From assembly GCA_947650365.1 (NCBI GenBank), contig OX393556.1, forward strand, positions 79,032,079-79,096,078: a DNA stretch of 64,000 bases. The letters are read 5' to 3'. The stretch is from Chamaelirium japonicum. Its lineage: Eukaryota; Streptophyta; Magnoliopsida; Liliales; Melanthiaceae. This document shows positions 45,303-57,360 of this stretch, in pieces (the stretch's first letter is position 1; each line of letters begins with the position of its first letter). The notes under the pieces are model-generated. The model was not told the origin of the DNA. It did no database searches and saw only the letters and a program-made list of their open reading frames with translations. The position numbers and the translations under genes are program-made.

Positions 45303-46325
45303 TTGTCTGAAATGGCCTCACCAAACCGTGAAACCCTTAGTGCCAAACCCGAGAAGTTTGACGAGTCTAACTTCAAGAGGTGGCAAAACCAGATGCGTTT
45401 CTGGCTAACCATACTTGGGTTATTATCAGCCATAGGTGAAACTGCACCAAGAGTATCTAGTGGGTCTAGTGAAACTCGTCGTACCCGAGCCTCCACTTTC
45501 TAAACTGACCCCGAATCAACTTCTAGCATTCCCACTAGGACCCCGAAAGAAATCAACTACCATGGCCTTCATAGGATCCTAGAGGCTCTATCTGATAGAC
45601 TTTATGATATATACTATACCATCCAAAACCCTAAGGATCTATGGGATACCCTAGAGCGTAAGTATGGCCTAGATGATGCTGGAGTAAAACGTTTCAAAAC
45701 GTCATAATTCAACAGCTTCAAAATAATTGACTCCAAACCCATGAATGATCAAATTCATGAGTTTGAGAACCTAGTCCAACATCTGAAGACTAATGGTTCC
45801 ACCCTTGATGAAACCTTCCAAATAGCCTGCCTTATAGATAAACTACCTGCTTCTTGGTCCAAGTTTTCTAAGCACCTAAGTCATACCCAAGGTGACCTAA
45901 CCCTAACTCAAGTTCTAAACTCTATTAGAATTGAGGAGCAACATAGGCTCAGGAAAAAGATATTCTCTGAATCTAAATCCAAGGTAAACAATATAGAGGG
46001 TCAACCATCCAAACCTTTCCAGAAGCCTAAGCATAAGTTCCAGAAGAAACCATTCCAACCTATGCTTAAGACATACACCAAGAAGCCATACCATAGCAAC
46101 CATAATCCAAACCATTCCAATGATCAAAAGAAGGAAGGAGTGCGTTGCTACTACGTCTGCGGTCAGACCAATCATATGGCTAACCAATGCTTCTACAAGA
46201 AGACAACACCACCTCCAAATCTAAGAAGGAATGGTTCAACGCCACCCGGCTCCCAAGTCAATATGGTGACCTCTGAAGTTGGCTCTTCTGGGACCGCTTT
46301 CAGGTCTATTCTCTTCACCCCTTAA
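45303..46325 (+). pseudogene. copia gag
   Basis: The structural protein starts near the Met at 45303 or 45312 and reads LSAKPEKFDESNFKRWQNQM, then after a stop at 45501 PKEINYHGLHRILEALSDRL, then after a second stop or break near 45706 KIIDSKPMNDQIHEFENLVQ, which is the UBN2-type gag core. The nucleocapsid knuckle reads CYYVCGQTNHMANQC, with three residues instead of two between the first cysteines. Lys-rich sequence precedes it, as expected for RNA binding. Two stops prevent translation of the full protein. Confidence 0.85.
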
Positions 46326-47855
46326 GTTAACATGACATTTCAAGTCTTTGATTGGTAGATTGACACAGGAGCTAACATTCACGTTTGCTCTGATCAATCT
46401 TTGTTTTCTACCTATCAGGTCTCAAGTGGAGGAGCTGTAGGCATGGGAAACAATGCTGAGGCTCGTGTGCTAGGGATAGGACGGATCGACCTGAAGCTGA
46501 CATCGGAGAAGACCCTAACCCTACGCTGAGTCCACCACGTTCCAGAGATTAAGAGGAATCTAACTAGTGGATCCTTATTAGTCCAACAGGGCTATAAACT
46601 TATATTTGAATCCAATAAGGTTGTAATCACCAAAGGAATGAATTTTATTGGAAAAGGATTTCTTTGTGATGGTTTATTTAAATTGAATGTATTCAATCCT
46701 TCTTCTACTACTTTGAATGTTGAGTCTTCGGCCACTTGGCACCAAAGACTCGATCATATGAACTATAATTCTATTAAGAAACTCATGATCCTAAACATTA
46801 TTCCTAAATCCGATACTAGGAATCTCGACAAGTGCGAGATATGCGTAGAAGCCAAACAACCTAAGAAACCCTTTAAAATCATCGATCGAGACTCCAAGAT
46901 ACTTGAACTAATTTACAGCGATGTATGTGATTTTGGGAGAACCTCGAGAGGTGGCAATAGATATTTTGTAATGTTCATAGATGACACTTCAAAATATTGC
47001 CACCTATACCTTATTAAGACTAAGGATAAAGTACTCAGTAAATTTAAAATTTACAGAGCTCAGGTTGAGAACCAATTAGACGAAAACATTAAGATCCTTA
47101 GGTCAGACCGAGGTGGGGAGTACACCTCAAATGAACTAAGTGAGTACTCTGAAGACTATGAAATACTCCATGAGGTCACAGCTCCTTACACTCCCCAATC
47201 CAATGGTGTAGCGGAGAGAAAAAATAGGACCCTAATAAATATGGTCAATTCCATATTAATAAGCTCTGGAGCGCCAGAGAACTTGTGGGGGAAAGCCCTA
47301 ATGACAGCCTGTTTTATCCTTAACCGTATTCCTTTCAAACACAATGACTTGACCCCATACGAAGTATGGAAACATAGAAAACCTAACTTAGAATATCTAA
47401 AAGTATGGGGGTGCCTAGCTAAGGTAAAGATCCCCGATAACAAAAGAAAGAAGATAGGATCTAAAACTGTAGATGCCATCTTTATCGGTTATGCTTCAGA
47501 CAGTAACGCTAATCGATTTTTAGTGTTTAACTCTGAAATAAGTGAAATAACAAATAACACCATAATCGAGGCTAGAGATGCCTCAAACTTCGAAAATATC
47601 TTTCCTTATAAGACTAGGATCAACACTAGGATCAATACTAGTAACCAGGCCTCTAGTTCTAATCAGGTAACCCAGATTGAACCCGAAGTCCAATTAGAAC
47701 CTGAAGACCAGACTGAACCAGTAACCCAAATCGAACCTAGGAGAAGTAAGCGTGCCCGTGTAGAAAAAGTATTTGATGACTTTTATGCACTTTTGGTGGA
47801 GGACTCTCCCTCTACCTATACAGATGCAATAAAGTCCATAGACTCACTCTTTTAG
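46326..47855 (+). pseudogene. copia protease, GAG pre-integrase and integrase
   Basis: The protease reads IDTGANIHVCSD just after an in-frame stop (near 46358). Another stop lies near 46528. The pre-integrase HQRLDHMNYNSIKKL precedes the integrase core: LIYSDVCDFGRTSRGGNRYF (first Asp), ILRSDRGGEYTSNELSEYS (second Asp) and YTPQSNGVAERKNRTL (Glu), so the DDE triad is complete. The open frame 46638-47855 carries the whole integrase and a Gln/Glu/Pro-rich linker. Confidence 0.9.
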
Positions 47856-49303
47856 AAGGAAGCCATAGATAACGAGATCCAATCCATACTTCAAAATCAT
47901 ACCTAGAAACTTACCAATTTACCTCCTGGTTGCAAAACCATAGGATGTAAATGGGTGTTTAAGAAGAAACTTAGACCCGACAGGACCATAGATAAATTTA
48001 AGGCACGACTTGTAGCCAAGGGCTTTACGCAAAAATCTGGTGTAGACTACTTTGATGTCTACTCATCTGTCACTAGGATAACCACGATTAGGATCCTCAT
48101 CGCCTTAGCTTCAATCTATAAGCTAGTCATACATCAAATGGATGTTAAAACTACTTTCTTAAATGACGACCTTAATGAGAAAATCTACATGAACCAACCC
48201 GAGGGACACCTGGACAAGAGGGAAAGATGTGTAAGTTAATTCGATCCCTCTATAGACTTAAACAAGCCCCAAACCAATGGCACATGAAATTCGTTGAAGT
48301 TATCTTATCCTATGGATTTGATATCAATACAACGGATTAATGTGTATACCATAAAGTAGATATTAACAATGTTGTCATCTTATGTCTGTATGTTGACAAT
48401 ATCCTAATATTCGGTTCAAACATACAAGTCATAAATGACATCAAATACTTCATATCCCAAAACTTCGACATGAAAGACATAAAACAAGCCGACGTTATTT
48501 TGAACACTAAGATCATTAGAAAAGATAATGGTTTAGTGCTATACCAATCCCACTATGTCAAAAAAATTCTTAAAAAATTCTACGACTTCGATTGCCAACC
48601 GGTATCCATACTATATGATCCAAACACCCATTTAACAAAGAATATTGGACTTCCTAAACTACAGAGTGAGTATGCTCAAATCATAGGATCGCTAGATTTT
48701 CTAGCAAACTATACTCGACCTGATATCGCTTACGTGGTAAATAGACTTAGTCAATATACGTCTAACCCAAATGAGTCCCATTGGAATGCGTTAGAAAGAG
48801 TTTTTAGATACCTTAAGGGAACCATATCATATGGTCTTCACTATAGTGGATATCCAGCTGTGTCAGAGAGATACTCTGATACCAACTGGATTAGTGACTC
48901 GATAGATATTAAGTCTAGAACCGGGTTTGTATTCCTACTAGGAGGTAGAGCCATATCTTGGAAATCCACCAAACAGACCGTTATAGCTAGGAGTACCATA
49001 GAATCAGAAATGATAACGCTAGATACCACTAGCACATAAGCAGAATGGCTTCGAGATCTCCTATATGAGATCCCATTGATAGAAAAGCCTTTACCGGCTA
49101 TATCTATCCATTGTAATTGTCGATCAGTTATTGATAAATGTAATCAAGAAAACGCTGATGTAAAAATCAATCGACATTTGAAAGTGAGACATAGATCTCT
49201 CAGATATAAGATAAAAAATAAAATAATAGCCCTAGACTTTGTTAGATCCAAAAAGAATTTGGCGGATCATCTAACTAAGGCCTCTCTAGGACAGTGGTCT
49301 TAG
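47856..49303 (+). pseudogene. copia reverse transcriptase and RNase H
   Basis: After a stop at 47853 the text continues as GCKWVFKKKLRPDRTIDKFK, ARLVAKGFTQKSGVDYFDVY and HQMDVKTTFLNDDLNEKIYM (motif A Asp present). A frame change near 48235 leads to SLYRLKQAPNQW and [13 protein letters not shown], where the catalytic YVDD has become YVDN. A stop follows TTD near 48338. RNase H follows: [39 protein letters not shown], then KKNLADHLTKA. The lost second catalytic Asp and the stops make this inactive. Confidence 0.9.
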
Positions 49304-49896
49304 AATCATCGAAGGGGATGTGATTAAGCTCATAAGAAAAATCACCGCAGTGGGAACCCAACCTCATGGAGGTTCAATGGGTAGAAACAAACTGTAGTAG
49401 TGATTGAAAATAAGGAGCACTGAATAATGTTCCCATCTCTATGGCATCAATACTTATTAAAAGCAAGGGGTAAGATGAGTTTAAAACTCTTAATAAGTCC
49501 AAGACCCATGCGGCGGGGTGTTGCCTTGCTCACACCCCTATTAGGACTTACCTATATGTATGTCGTTGTGAGGCCGCAACTCTGGGACCAGGGCTGCTCC
49601 CTAGAAACATACACGAAAAGATATCTACACAAGGTCATTAATAGCGCAACCCGCTTAGAACCATCGAAAACTGTACTACGTGTACTACCTGTAGAAACTC
49701 GATAAATGAGGCTGATTCAAGGTATAGTCCATCAAGTCTTCACGGATGTATACAACTGTACTAAGTAGAGGTTCAAACCGGAAGGTACCTACACCTACTG
49801 CGTAGTATAAGGAATCCAAGAAAGTCTTTTTACTTTATATTTTGAAAATTTTATTAATTATTTAATATTTAGTGGTTTTAAACACATGTGGGGGAT

Positions 49897-51027
49897 TGTT
49901 GGGTGTGTGTTTGAAAACCATACAAAAAAGGGGTTTAGTCCCATATTGGTAAGGGGAGAAATCCCCTACCAACTTAAAAGGGATTGCCCACTTCCCCCCA
50001 CTAGTCATCACACTAGAGGAGGGGCTCCACAAGCTCACACGTGTGCGCGCGTGCGTGCTGAGCCGAGCTGAGCCGGGCTTGGGCTTAGGCTTGGGCGGCA
50101 CGTGTATGTGCGCCCGCGAACCCGGACACGATAGCACCTCCGAAATGGGCTGGCCCGCACCTGCCTTATTTTTATTTTTATTTTTTAGTCCTCCTCCACA
50201 TTTATTATTTTCCATCGAGGATACTAGCCGTTACATGAGAAGCGCTGCATGCTAGCCGTTACGGGCAAGCTCTGTGCAAGCTGTAACGTGCGGAGTAAAT
50301 AGGCTTGATCACAGCCCATAAACCGTTCCCCTCCTTCAGCCCTCTATTAACTGCCCAAGGCCTATATGAGGCCCAGTGCAGCCATAGAGCAGTACACACA
50401 AAAATTGAGAATTGCTCCCTACTCTTTGTCTCTCCCTCTCCCGTTTTCTCTAGCCCTTACTGCAGTGCTACCTCCTTGCTCCGAGAAGACTCTCTCTCGG
50501 GTCAAAGTTGTGCTGCGGTGCTGCCTCCCTACTTCGAGAAGACCTTCGTCGAGTCGCTAGGTTCCTGAAAGTACTTCGAGGTTCGCAAAGCCTTCTTGAA
50601 GTCGTGCCGACGAGAAGGAGGTCGCCTGACCAGGGTCGTCGTATCTCCGAGAACCATTGCCACGAGACCCGCACGAGGGGGCAATAAGTTTCTTGGGACA
50701 ACACCTAGCGTGCTTCGACAATCAGGCTAGAGTTTCTAACACTAATTTCTTACTATTAGTAGATTTATTGAAAACGATTTGTATCTAATTCTAAACACTA
50801 AATAATTAGAAATAATTTAGATAGTTTATTTTTCTCTTTTAGAAATGTTCGGCAAGGTGAATGACGGTTCCATAGAACCCGCTCTGCATTGGCAGACAAT
50901 TTCTAAAAGAAATTTGAGACGTGCCTTTGTTTGCAAATATTATAGTTGCTAAACAGTCAATCCTTTAATATTAATAATTTGATTAAGCTCCTAAGTTTGC
51001 TAGTATAGAAAGGTTAGATTTCCAACA
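49897..51027 (+). repeat. 3' LTR of the copia element
   Basis: 1131 bp partner of 43735-44860. The TATA-like motif is altered to 'cctatatgaggccc'. Small indels distinguish it, including an extra AAATAATTAG-type unit near 50805-50820. Confidence 0.9.
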
Positions 51028-51564
51028 AGCAGGAGGTAGCTGCGAGCCACTGGAAAGAGGATCACAAAAAGTTGCACTGCTGGGGAAGCCCTTATATACA
51101 GGGGACCGGTCGGACCTCCTAGAAGCTTCCATACTGAATCCCCTTACCTCCCTGGAGCCGCCGACAGTGGCCGGAGTGGCTAAGAGGGGAAAGTCCTAAC
51201 CCTAACTCAGAGTCGAAAGAGGGAAAAGGGGGCCACTGTGCCTCAAGCCTTGATGCAGAGTATACTCTGGGATATGTGGCGTATATCTATACAAATCAAA
51301 ATTTGCAGTGGGCTATATGGGGGATAATTAAGATCATTCTTTTGTCATTTTAAAAGTTAAAACTAGTAAGTTAGAAACCAGTAAAATATGAGGGCTATTT
51401 AAAGATTTATGGAGTATATATAGAACTTTTCACTCAAATAACCTTAACTAAACATTTCTACCAGTAAAAATTCGGAATTGAAAGTGGATAAGATACTGGC
51501 CAAGGTCTCTGCTGTGGAGCTTTGGATTTACTTCTCCAATGAGGAAAGGGGTCTAATTCAGTAA
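51028..51564. other. Unrecognised sequence between copia and MITE
   Basis: Continuation of the pre-insertion sequence after the copia TSD. No gene or repeat boundary is seen. A short CT/GA-poor stretch with GGAAAGTCCTAACCC words is present but not informative. Confidence 0.4.
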
Positions 51565-51806
51565 GGCTCCGTTTGGTTTGAAGTATCTGATGCAGTAAGT
51601 CACTTTGAGGTAAGTATTCAGAATACCGTGTATAACTTACCTCATTTGCTTTGTAGTATCTGATACAGTAAGTCGATTTGGCATCTCTAGGATACCTGAT
51701 AACTAAGGCAACTCAATACTGCAAAATAAGCAATAAGACAAATACTCGTATTCAGAATACCTTGTAACTCTAATACCTCACAGGATACTTCGAACCAAAC
51801 GGAGCC
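51565..51806. mobile_element. PIF/Harbinger (Tourist-like) MITE
   Basis: A 242-bp element with terminal inverted repeats GGCTCCGTTTGGTTTGAAG on the left and CTTCGAACCAAACGGAGCC on the right. They are flanked by TAA on both sides (51562-51564 and 51807-51809), the 3-bp duplication typical of the superfamily. The repeat continues inward with AGTATC / GATACT. It encodes nothing. Confidence 0.85.
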
Positions 51807-52347
51807 TAAGTTAGAAAAGATAGAATCCCCACTCTTCCCCTCTCACCACAACATATATTAGGTAAAGATATGTACATAAAATTTTTCTCTCTTTCTAGCT
51901 TGAAAACACCCCCTCGATTTACCTAGGAGTGGATAGGGAAACCACCCCACCCGAGTGGGTTGGTGTGCAGTTCCAGAGAGATTAGTCTGAGCCCAAAGTG
52001 AGCTCATTGCCCGAAAGATTTCGGGGCACCCACTGCAGATGTCAAAAAAATATTAATAAATAAATAAATAGGAATAAATAAGAGAATGTATCAAATAGAG
52101 AGTTTATTCCCAACATCTTTTAAACAAATAAGCTGATGATGATGACATCGAATTCATATGCATTTGTTGTGTATCTGACCATTGATCCACAGTTCATTGT
52201 TATCGGGCGCGCTTACACAACTCATTTAAACCCTTGTATCAAAAAAAAATTTACAACACAATAGTTTTTTGGGGTAATTAGTCTTAAATCCCTGGAGAGA
52301 TCTTAATTTAAGCTTAGAGATATAGTTAGTTAGGATATTATCTAAAG

Positions 52348-52868
52348 TCCCTCCCGAAGCACACGTTTGTACTGCAAGTTCCTAGCTGAAATTATTACCT
52401 TTTTCAACCCTTTAACTGACAAAACTAACTCTCCATTACCCCTCCAACTAGCATACATTTGTCTCCAGCAAGAGTATACATTCGCCGGTTGACACAGTGC
52501 ATGTAGCGGTTGTTACAATGACTTCACTGTAGCATGAGTGCACATGATTTCACTATAACATGAGTATACATGATTTCACTATAGTTGCTACAGTGAAATC
52601 ATTATAGCAATAGTATACATTCATCTTCCGAAAGAGTATACATTCTTGGGGTTGCTACAATGATTTCATGATAGCTGCTACATTGATTTCAATGTAGTTG
52701 CTATCGTGAAATCAATGTAGCATCTGCCACATGCACCGTGTCAACCGACAAATATATATACTCTTTCTGAAGACAAATGTTTACTTTGTTGGAGGCATGG
52801 TTTTGTCATTGAGGGGGTAAAAGACAGGTGAGCGACTAGCTAGAGCACATGCCGTTTTGGGAGGAACT
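52348..52868. mobile_element. TIR element containing an inner inverted repeat
   Basis: The outer ends AAGTCCCTCCCGAAGCACA and the right end reading GCCGTTTTGGGAGGAACTT are imperfect inverted repeats, each followed inward by CTAGCTG / CGACTAGCTAG-like words and AACTGACAAAA / TTTTGTCATTGAGG. Inside, GGTTGACACAGTGCATGT (about 52478) faces ACATGCACCGTGTCAACC (about 52726). Between them lie repeated TTGCTACAGTGAAATC-type words in both directions. The TATACTCTTTCTGAAGA word seen next to the Helitron is also present. Confidence 0.5.
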
Positions 52869-52869
52869 T

Positions 52870-53157
52870 GTTTTTTTTTTTTTGGTGTGAAGAGAACACT
52901 AAGATGCTAGAGACCGCAAAAACTATCTCCGAAGAACAAGCCTCCCATGACAATCATCATGAATCAATGCCTAAAGATCCTGTGGGAGCGCGCCAATATA
53001 GAAAATGTCTCGATCAGAGCATCTAGCATCGTTAGCCAGCCAATCTGCAACCCGATTCCCCTCTCGAAACACATGTCCAATGCTAATAGGAGGCAGCACT
53101 CGGATAAGATGACCGACAATCTTCTGAAATAGGATACACCAACTTGATGCAATATTG
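52870..53157 (-). pseudogene. LINE RNase H fragment with poly(A)
   Basis: The minus strand reads CFERGNRVADWLANDAR, the C-terminal RNase H signature of plant L1 LINEs. It ends at a poly(A) seen as the plus-strand T tract 52871-52886. The fragment is cut at its 5' side by the plus-strand LINE at 53168 and resumes at about 53619 with a short stretch. Confidence 0.7.
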
Positions 53158-53167
53158 AAACATTGCC

Positions 53168-53610
53168 CCCATGGTTTTTCAGGATCTTGCTCAGGATGGG
53201 GAGGCTCCAGATCGAGAGGACCAGGCCCCCATGGTTTCTTTTGATCAGTACAAGAAGATGCCTCCTCATCTTGCCAACTGCCCCACGTTCCTTACCATGC
53301 CGAATCCAGAACTTCAGCCCCAAGCTAAAGAACCCTGGCCTAAGGGTCAGTCTGATAGGGTTACGAGGAGCAGGGGGGCCACTTAGTGTAGTTAGGACTC
53401 TGGTTCATTGTGCTATTGAGATAGTCTTAGGTGAGTGTTGCCTCAAGACTGGGGGCTACCATGTCGGTCTGCTCTCCGTGCGATGAGGTAGGGTTTTCTT
53501 GCTGGTTTGACCTCTTAGGTCGTGTGGTTTGCTTGCTCACTCAGAGACAAGCCGTGTCCTGTAACTGCCTTTATTTTTCAGTAATAGATAGGTTTTACCC
53601 TTCAAAAAAA
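53168..53610 (+). mobile_element. 5'-truncated LINE 3' end
   Basis: It is flanked by AAACATTGCC (53158-53167) and its copy (about 53609-53618). The right end is TTTACCCTTCAAAAAAAA, a typical plant LINE 3' terminus with a short poly(A). The left part carries the end of a coding region, and the right part is 3' UTR. It inserted into the minus-strand LINE fragment at 52870-53157. Confidence 0.75.
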
Positions 53611-53618
53611 ACATTGCC

Positions 53619-54219
53619 TGTCCTTTAGCTAATATAGCATTGGCTAAAAGGACTTAAGGCTAGGTCATTTTACCAAAATACTGAAAGCAAGTGCAATAAA
53701 CGAAAGGTGAGGGTCTCTGACAGTGTACTACTGTTTTGAACACAATGCTTGCACACTTGGATGACAGGCTTAGTTGTATGAGACCAACCCATGTTCGTTC
53801 ACTGGACTGATCTTACAGAGGGAAATAGAACTGACAAGTATTCCTAAAAGGATGATAATACTAAAAAAGATTAACAACCTATCGTTTTATTTATAAAGGA
53901 ACATAATGTGCACAACTGACCACTGACAATTTGCACAAGGATAATATAATTCCTGTGGGGGACCTACCAGCCTTGCCTGGGGCCCACAAGGAAACACAAC
54001 AACTCAAATCTGCACATAATCCTGCTCCGGTTTTCCATCTGAGTGTGCGCTTGAGACATTCACACATCTATAAATACAACAAACAATGCCTGCCCTGCGT
54101 GCTGAGATTAAACATATCAAAGATAATGAGACAACAAATTAAGAATGGCCGGCAGCTCAGCTGGTGTGGAAATAAAATCATACATCTCAATGCAATACAC
54201 AAGTGAAGGAAACAGGCTT
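53619..54219. other. 3' flank of the TSP1-domain gene, no other gene
   Basis: Downstream of the stop codon at 54220 on the minus strand. The part next to the stop is presumably 3' UTR. No clear poly(A) signal is chosen because several AT-rich candidates exist. Confidence 0.4.
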
Positions 54220-54274
54220 TCACGAATAACCCCCCATCATGATGTACACAAAGCCACTCGGCACCGAGTCTCTC
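54220..54274 (-). CDS. TSP1-domain membrane protein, last exon
   Basis: This exon ends the gene. It completes a split Arg codon and encodes RDSVPSGFVYIMMGGYS followed by TGA (54220-54222). The acceptor is CTTTCCTACAG just before 54274. With the preceding exon it forms a short basic then Tyr/Gly-rich cytoplasmic tail after the membrane segment. Phase agrees with the upstream donor (phase 2 to phase 2). Confidence 0.8.
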
Positions 54275-54444
54275 CTGTAGGAAAGAAAAAGAAAAAAAAC
54301 ACACCAGTATTTATTAGTCATAAAGCACAGCAGAGCAAAGAAGCAGTTGGCTGTTGCATCTCAGATTGGAGCATTCAACCGTAAGCAAGATCCCAACACT
54401 CCAAAAGTATGATTGATGAGAGAGATTTGTAGGCGGATGCGTAC

Positions 54445-54626
54445 CTTCTGTAAAACGTGTAGCCAGCAAACCCAAGTCCTCCTATGGCTACAAGCCCAAG
54501 AAGAATAAGGAATGTAACCAACCATCCAGACATCCCATCATTTTGACTCTTCTCATTTACGTCGTCGTCGTCGCCGTTGCTCAGGTCTGCACAGCTTTTC
54601 AGATTGCAGGGCTCCTGTCTAGCGGG
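54445..54626 (-). CDS. TSP1-domain membrane protein, transmembrane exon
   Basis: The exon begins PARQEPCNLKSCADLSN, the end of the Cys-rich extracellular part, then an acidic DDDD stretch, then a hydrophobic helix WLVTFLILLGLVAIGGLGFA followed by GYTFYR. This is a single transmembrane segment near the C-terminus with a short basic tail, which suggests a type I membrane protein. The acceptor is TTTTGTGTCAG before CCCGCT (boundary 54626) and the donor is AGAAG followed by GTACGC (boundary 54445). It joins the TSP1 exon in phase 0. A 4.3-kb intron (54627-58964) separates it from the TSP1 exon. Confidence 0.85.
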
Positions 54627-55439
54627 CTGACACAAAATAATGTCAACAGTAAGAGAAACAAGCACATGACCTACTTCATGGCTATGAGACATTATTATTA
54701 CATATGCCCCCACCCTAAAGAGTTGGAAATGGGCTAATCCCACACTAAAGATAGACTTTATATAATAAAAAAACAGCCTCGTTGGCCATCTGGATGCAGC
54801 TACAGGTCTATAAATTGAACTACTACAGAAAGAGATAAGAAGCTGAAGTTACCTTTACGAACATCAAGAAAAAGAATGTTAGCAAGCTTCTAATTGGATT
54901 GGGTTTAAGAGTCCTACTTTGCCACTATTCTAATTTCTACATAAGTTTAAAGGGAGCTCCATCGAATCCTCTCTCAGATTTCCTATTCTGCCTTTCTTCT
55001 CTCAGGCCAATTCTTCTGACCCAACATTTGACAATTACCATCATGGATGGTGGATATCCGTGTTGGTTCTCAGTGGGTAGATGGATTTCTCCAAAGTACA
55101 TGTGCAGCTGGAAGATTTCACCAGCAATAAATTCGTTCTAAAAACATTTTTTTTTCTTGTGGCTACTGTACAGATTGATTTCTATTACATTCGCATCAAT
55201 ATTTAGTCAATTTTTCAGCAGTTTTTATTTGAGCCTACCTGCTCTTTTGGGTTTTAATTTACTTTTAGTTGCATTATATATTTTTCACTTTTCAACCTCT
55301 GTTTTAGTCAATCGTGCATGTGGACTTTGTTTCACATTTGTTTTAGCCCACGGTGCAGTGGGCATAACACCCACTTTAGTGACTCGACTAATCAGCTATT
55401 CGCCTAAGTTTTGAGTCTAGACAAGTGACTAAATAGATT
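54627..55439. other. TSP1 gene intron, 3' part, no inner gene
   Basis: AT-rich, intronic. Open frames on the plus strand (for example 54899-55141) have no recognised domain. Confidence 0.4.
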
Positions 55440-56175
55440 CACGATCAAGATGATACGATCCCATGAACAAGACCTAAAATCAATTTGGATTGCACTAGAA
55501 TCTACTGAGAATGGGCTGGAGCCTAGAGGTCGTGGGACCTCGCCGGTCTCGACTGATACACTTCAAAACGAGTCAACACCCGAATAAAATATTTTAAAAC
55601 GTGGTAGCACCCGAACGAGAACATACCATTTGTGGCCACATGATATGCACTCCACCTTTGGATTTTGCAATCTCGAAAACATTTGTTCGTGAGATTTGAG
55701 GAAGTCGAGGAGTTCAGGTGCATTGCAAATAGGTCTGGGGATTTTGAATATTTGATTCTGGACGAAGGTCACAACCTAGATAGGACCATGTTGGCTAAAT
55801 TCGGTTGCTGGGCTCACACCTTGATGGCAAGAAGCACAGGACAATATCTTTGAAGTAGATCTCGTGAATGTGTGTTTTTTAAAAACAATTCATGTAAACA
55901 ATGGCATGATGCAAGCTTACTCTGTGTTTGATGTTTGTATTCTAATTTTAGTAATTTCTAAAAATAGTTCATATAAACATGTATGCACAACTAAAAATAA
56001 TATTATTTTTTTTGCAATTAAAAAATTTAAATTTAAACATTCAAAAAATAAAAATAAAAAATACTTTTTTTGGCCATTTCAATTTTTTTCCAACATTTCG
56101 ATCAAAATAACGAAATTTCGGTTTCGGTTTGGACCGAAACCAAACACGAAATCGAATTTTAAAACCATGATCCCA
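55440..56175. mobile_element. Dispersed repeat with GAAAC/CGAAATTTC ends, copy 2
   Basis: It shares the block 'catgatgcaagcttactctgtgtttgatg' then 'catgtatgcacaacta' and the terminal ACCGAAACCAAACACGAAA then TTTTAAAACCATG with the copy at 8766-9590. The minus strand around 55560-55770 reads as broken protein-like text with a CxxC (VECISCGHKWYV) that I cannot place. It lies in the long intron of the TSP1 gene. Confidence 0.45.
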
Positions 56176-56379
56176 TCTTGAACTGAAACCAAAACTAAAA
56201 CCGATCATGAAAACCTTGGTAATGGTATCTATATATACGAATAGGATTTATGAACAAAATTGCTAGAATAGTCGTAAAATTAAGCTTGTTTAAACCATGA
56301 AATTGTGGTGGAGGATGATGAAACAAAGGTTAAGAAAAATGACTACAATTTTGAAGAACCAATTCATATTTTATGTTAG

Positions 56380-56780
56380 AAAGGTCAACAATGGAGGCTA
56401 TTTTCTTCCTGAGACAACTAACTGAACAATCTGTAGAGAAGAAAAAAATCTTCTATGGCTTTTATTGACTTAGAGAGAGCTTACGATAAAGCACCATGAG
56501 ATGCAATCTGGTTAGCTTTAAGAAGAAAGGGATGTCTACCTAATGATTACCGAGTATATGAATGTTGGTGCAATTAAAGTATGAGAACATTGAGAAGCAA
56601 CCGTGGTGAGACAAATGAGTTTCCAATCATGATATAAAGGACTTCACCAAGGGTCAGTACTAAGCCCATATCTTTTTACTTGTCATTGGTGAACTTACTG
56701 CTAATATTTAAGAAGTATCATGGTGTATGTTATTTGCAAATGATATAGTGTATGTCAATGAGATAATTAAATGCTATATT
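56380..56780 (+). pseudogene. RTE-type LINE reverse transcriptase relic
   Basis: The plus strand reads MAFIDLERAYDKAP (palm motif A), then after breaks RGETNEFPIMI and YLSLVNLLLIFKKYHGVCY, the pattern of plant RTE-clade LINE polymerases. Many stops and a lost GLHQGS block mark it as old. It lies in the long intron of the TSP1 gene. Confidence 0.65.
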
Positions 56781-56980
56781 ATAATTATGCATCATTGTAA
56801 GATAAGAATAAAAAAATAGTCGAACTAAAACACAATATATGAAACACATTTTTAATGGAAACAATAAATCAATAATAATAAGGGAAAACTACAAAACCCT
56901 CCATGACCTAACACGCGATTTCACATTGGTTCCTCAAGTGTGTTTTTGAACAATTTGACTCCTGAGCAATGCTCCGTGTG

Positions 56981-57360
56981 TAGGATTGGCAAAAATCCGG
57001 GTCAAGAGCATATACTAATAACTATATGCCTGACCTGGACCCGGATTTGAACCAGCCTTGCTTGTTCGGAATTGACCCGATGTCAAATCGGACAACCCAG
57101 AACCAACCTAGATTGTTTGAATATATAATAAATTGTATTAATTTTAAATACAGTGCAACTATTTATACTACTTATATATATATATATATATATATCATAA
57201 CTTAAATTTTATTATATAATGTTATATATATTCGAACAAACCAGGTCAACTTGTCCAAATTGGTCAACAAGACTCGAATTAAAAAAAGAACAACCCGGAA
57301 TGTCTGAAACAGGGTCTTTCTAGGTCGATCGGATGGGTTGGACAAAAAATTGCCACCTTT
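56981..57360. mobile_element. Candidate hAT MITE
   Basis: The left end TAGGATTGGCAAAAATCC and the reverse complement of the right end (TAAAGGTGGCAATTTTTTG) are similar in the way hAT termini are. The flanking 8-mers (TCCGTGTG and TTTGTGTA) match imperfectly. The interior is rich in GACCCGG and GGTTGG words and holds a TA tract near 57171-57194. Confidence 0.4.

Larger units (their letters stand above)
43735..51027 (+). mobile_element. Ty1/copia retrotransposon, degenerate
   Basis: LTRs at 43735-44860 and 49897-51027 begin TGTTGGGTG and end TTTCCAACA and are flanked by AGCAG (43730-43734 and 51028-51032). The order gag, protease, integrase, reverse transcriptase, RNase H is that of copia. A polypurine tract GTGGGGGAT precedes the 3' LTR. 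The frames are broken by several in-frame stops, and the reverse transcriptase catalytic motif is changed. The LTR copies are similar but not identical. The element is full length in structure but cannot move on its own. Confidence 0.95.
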
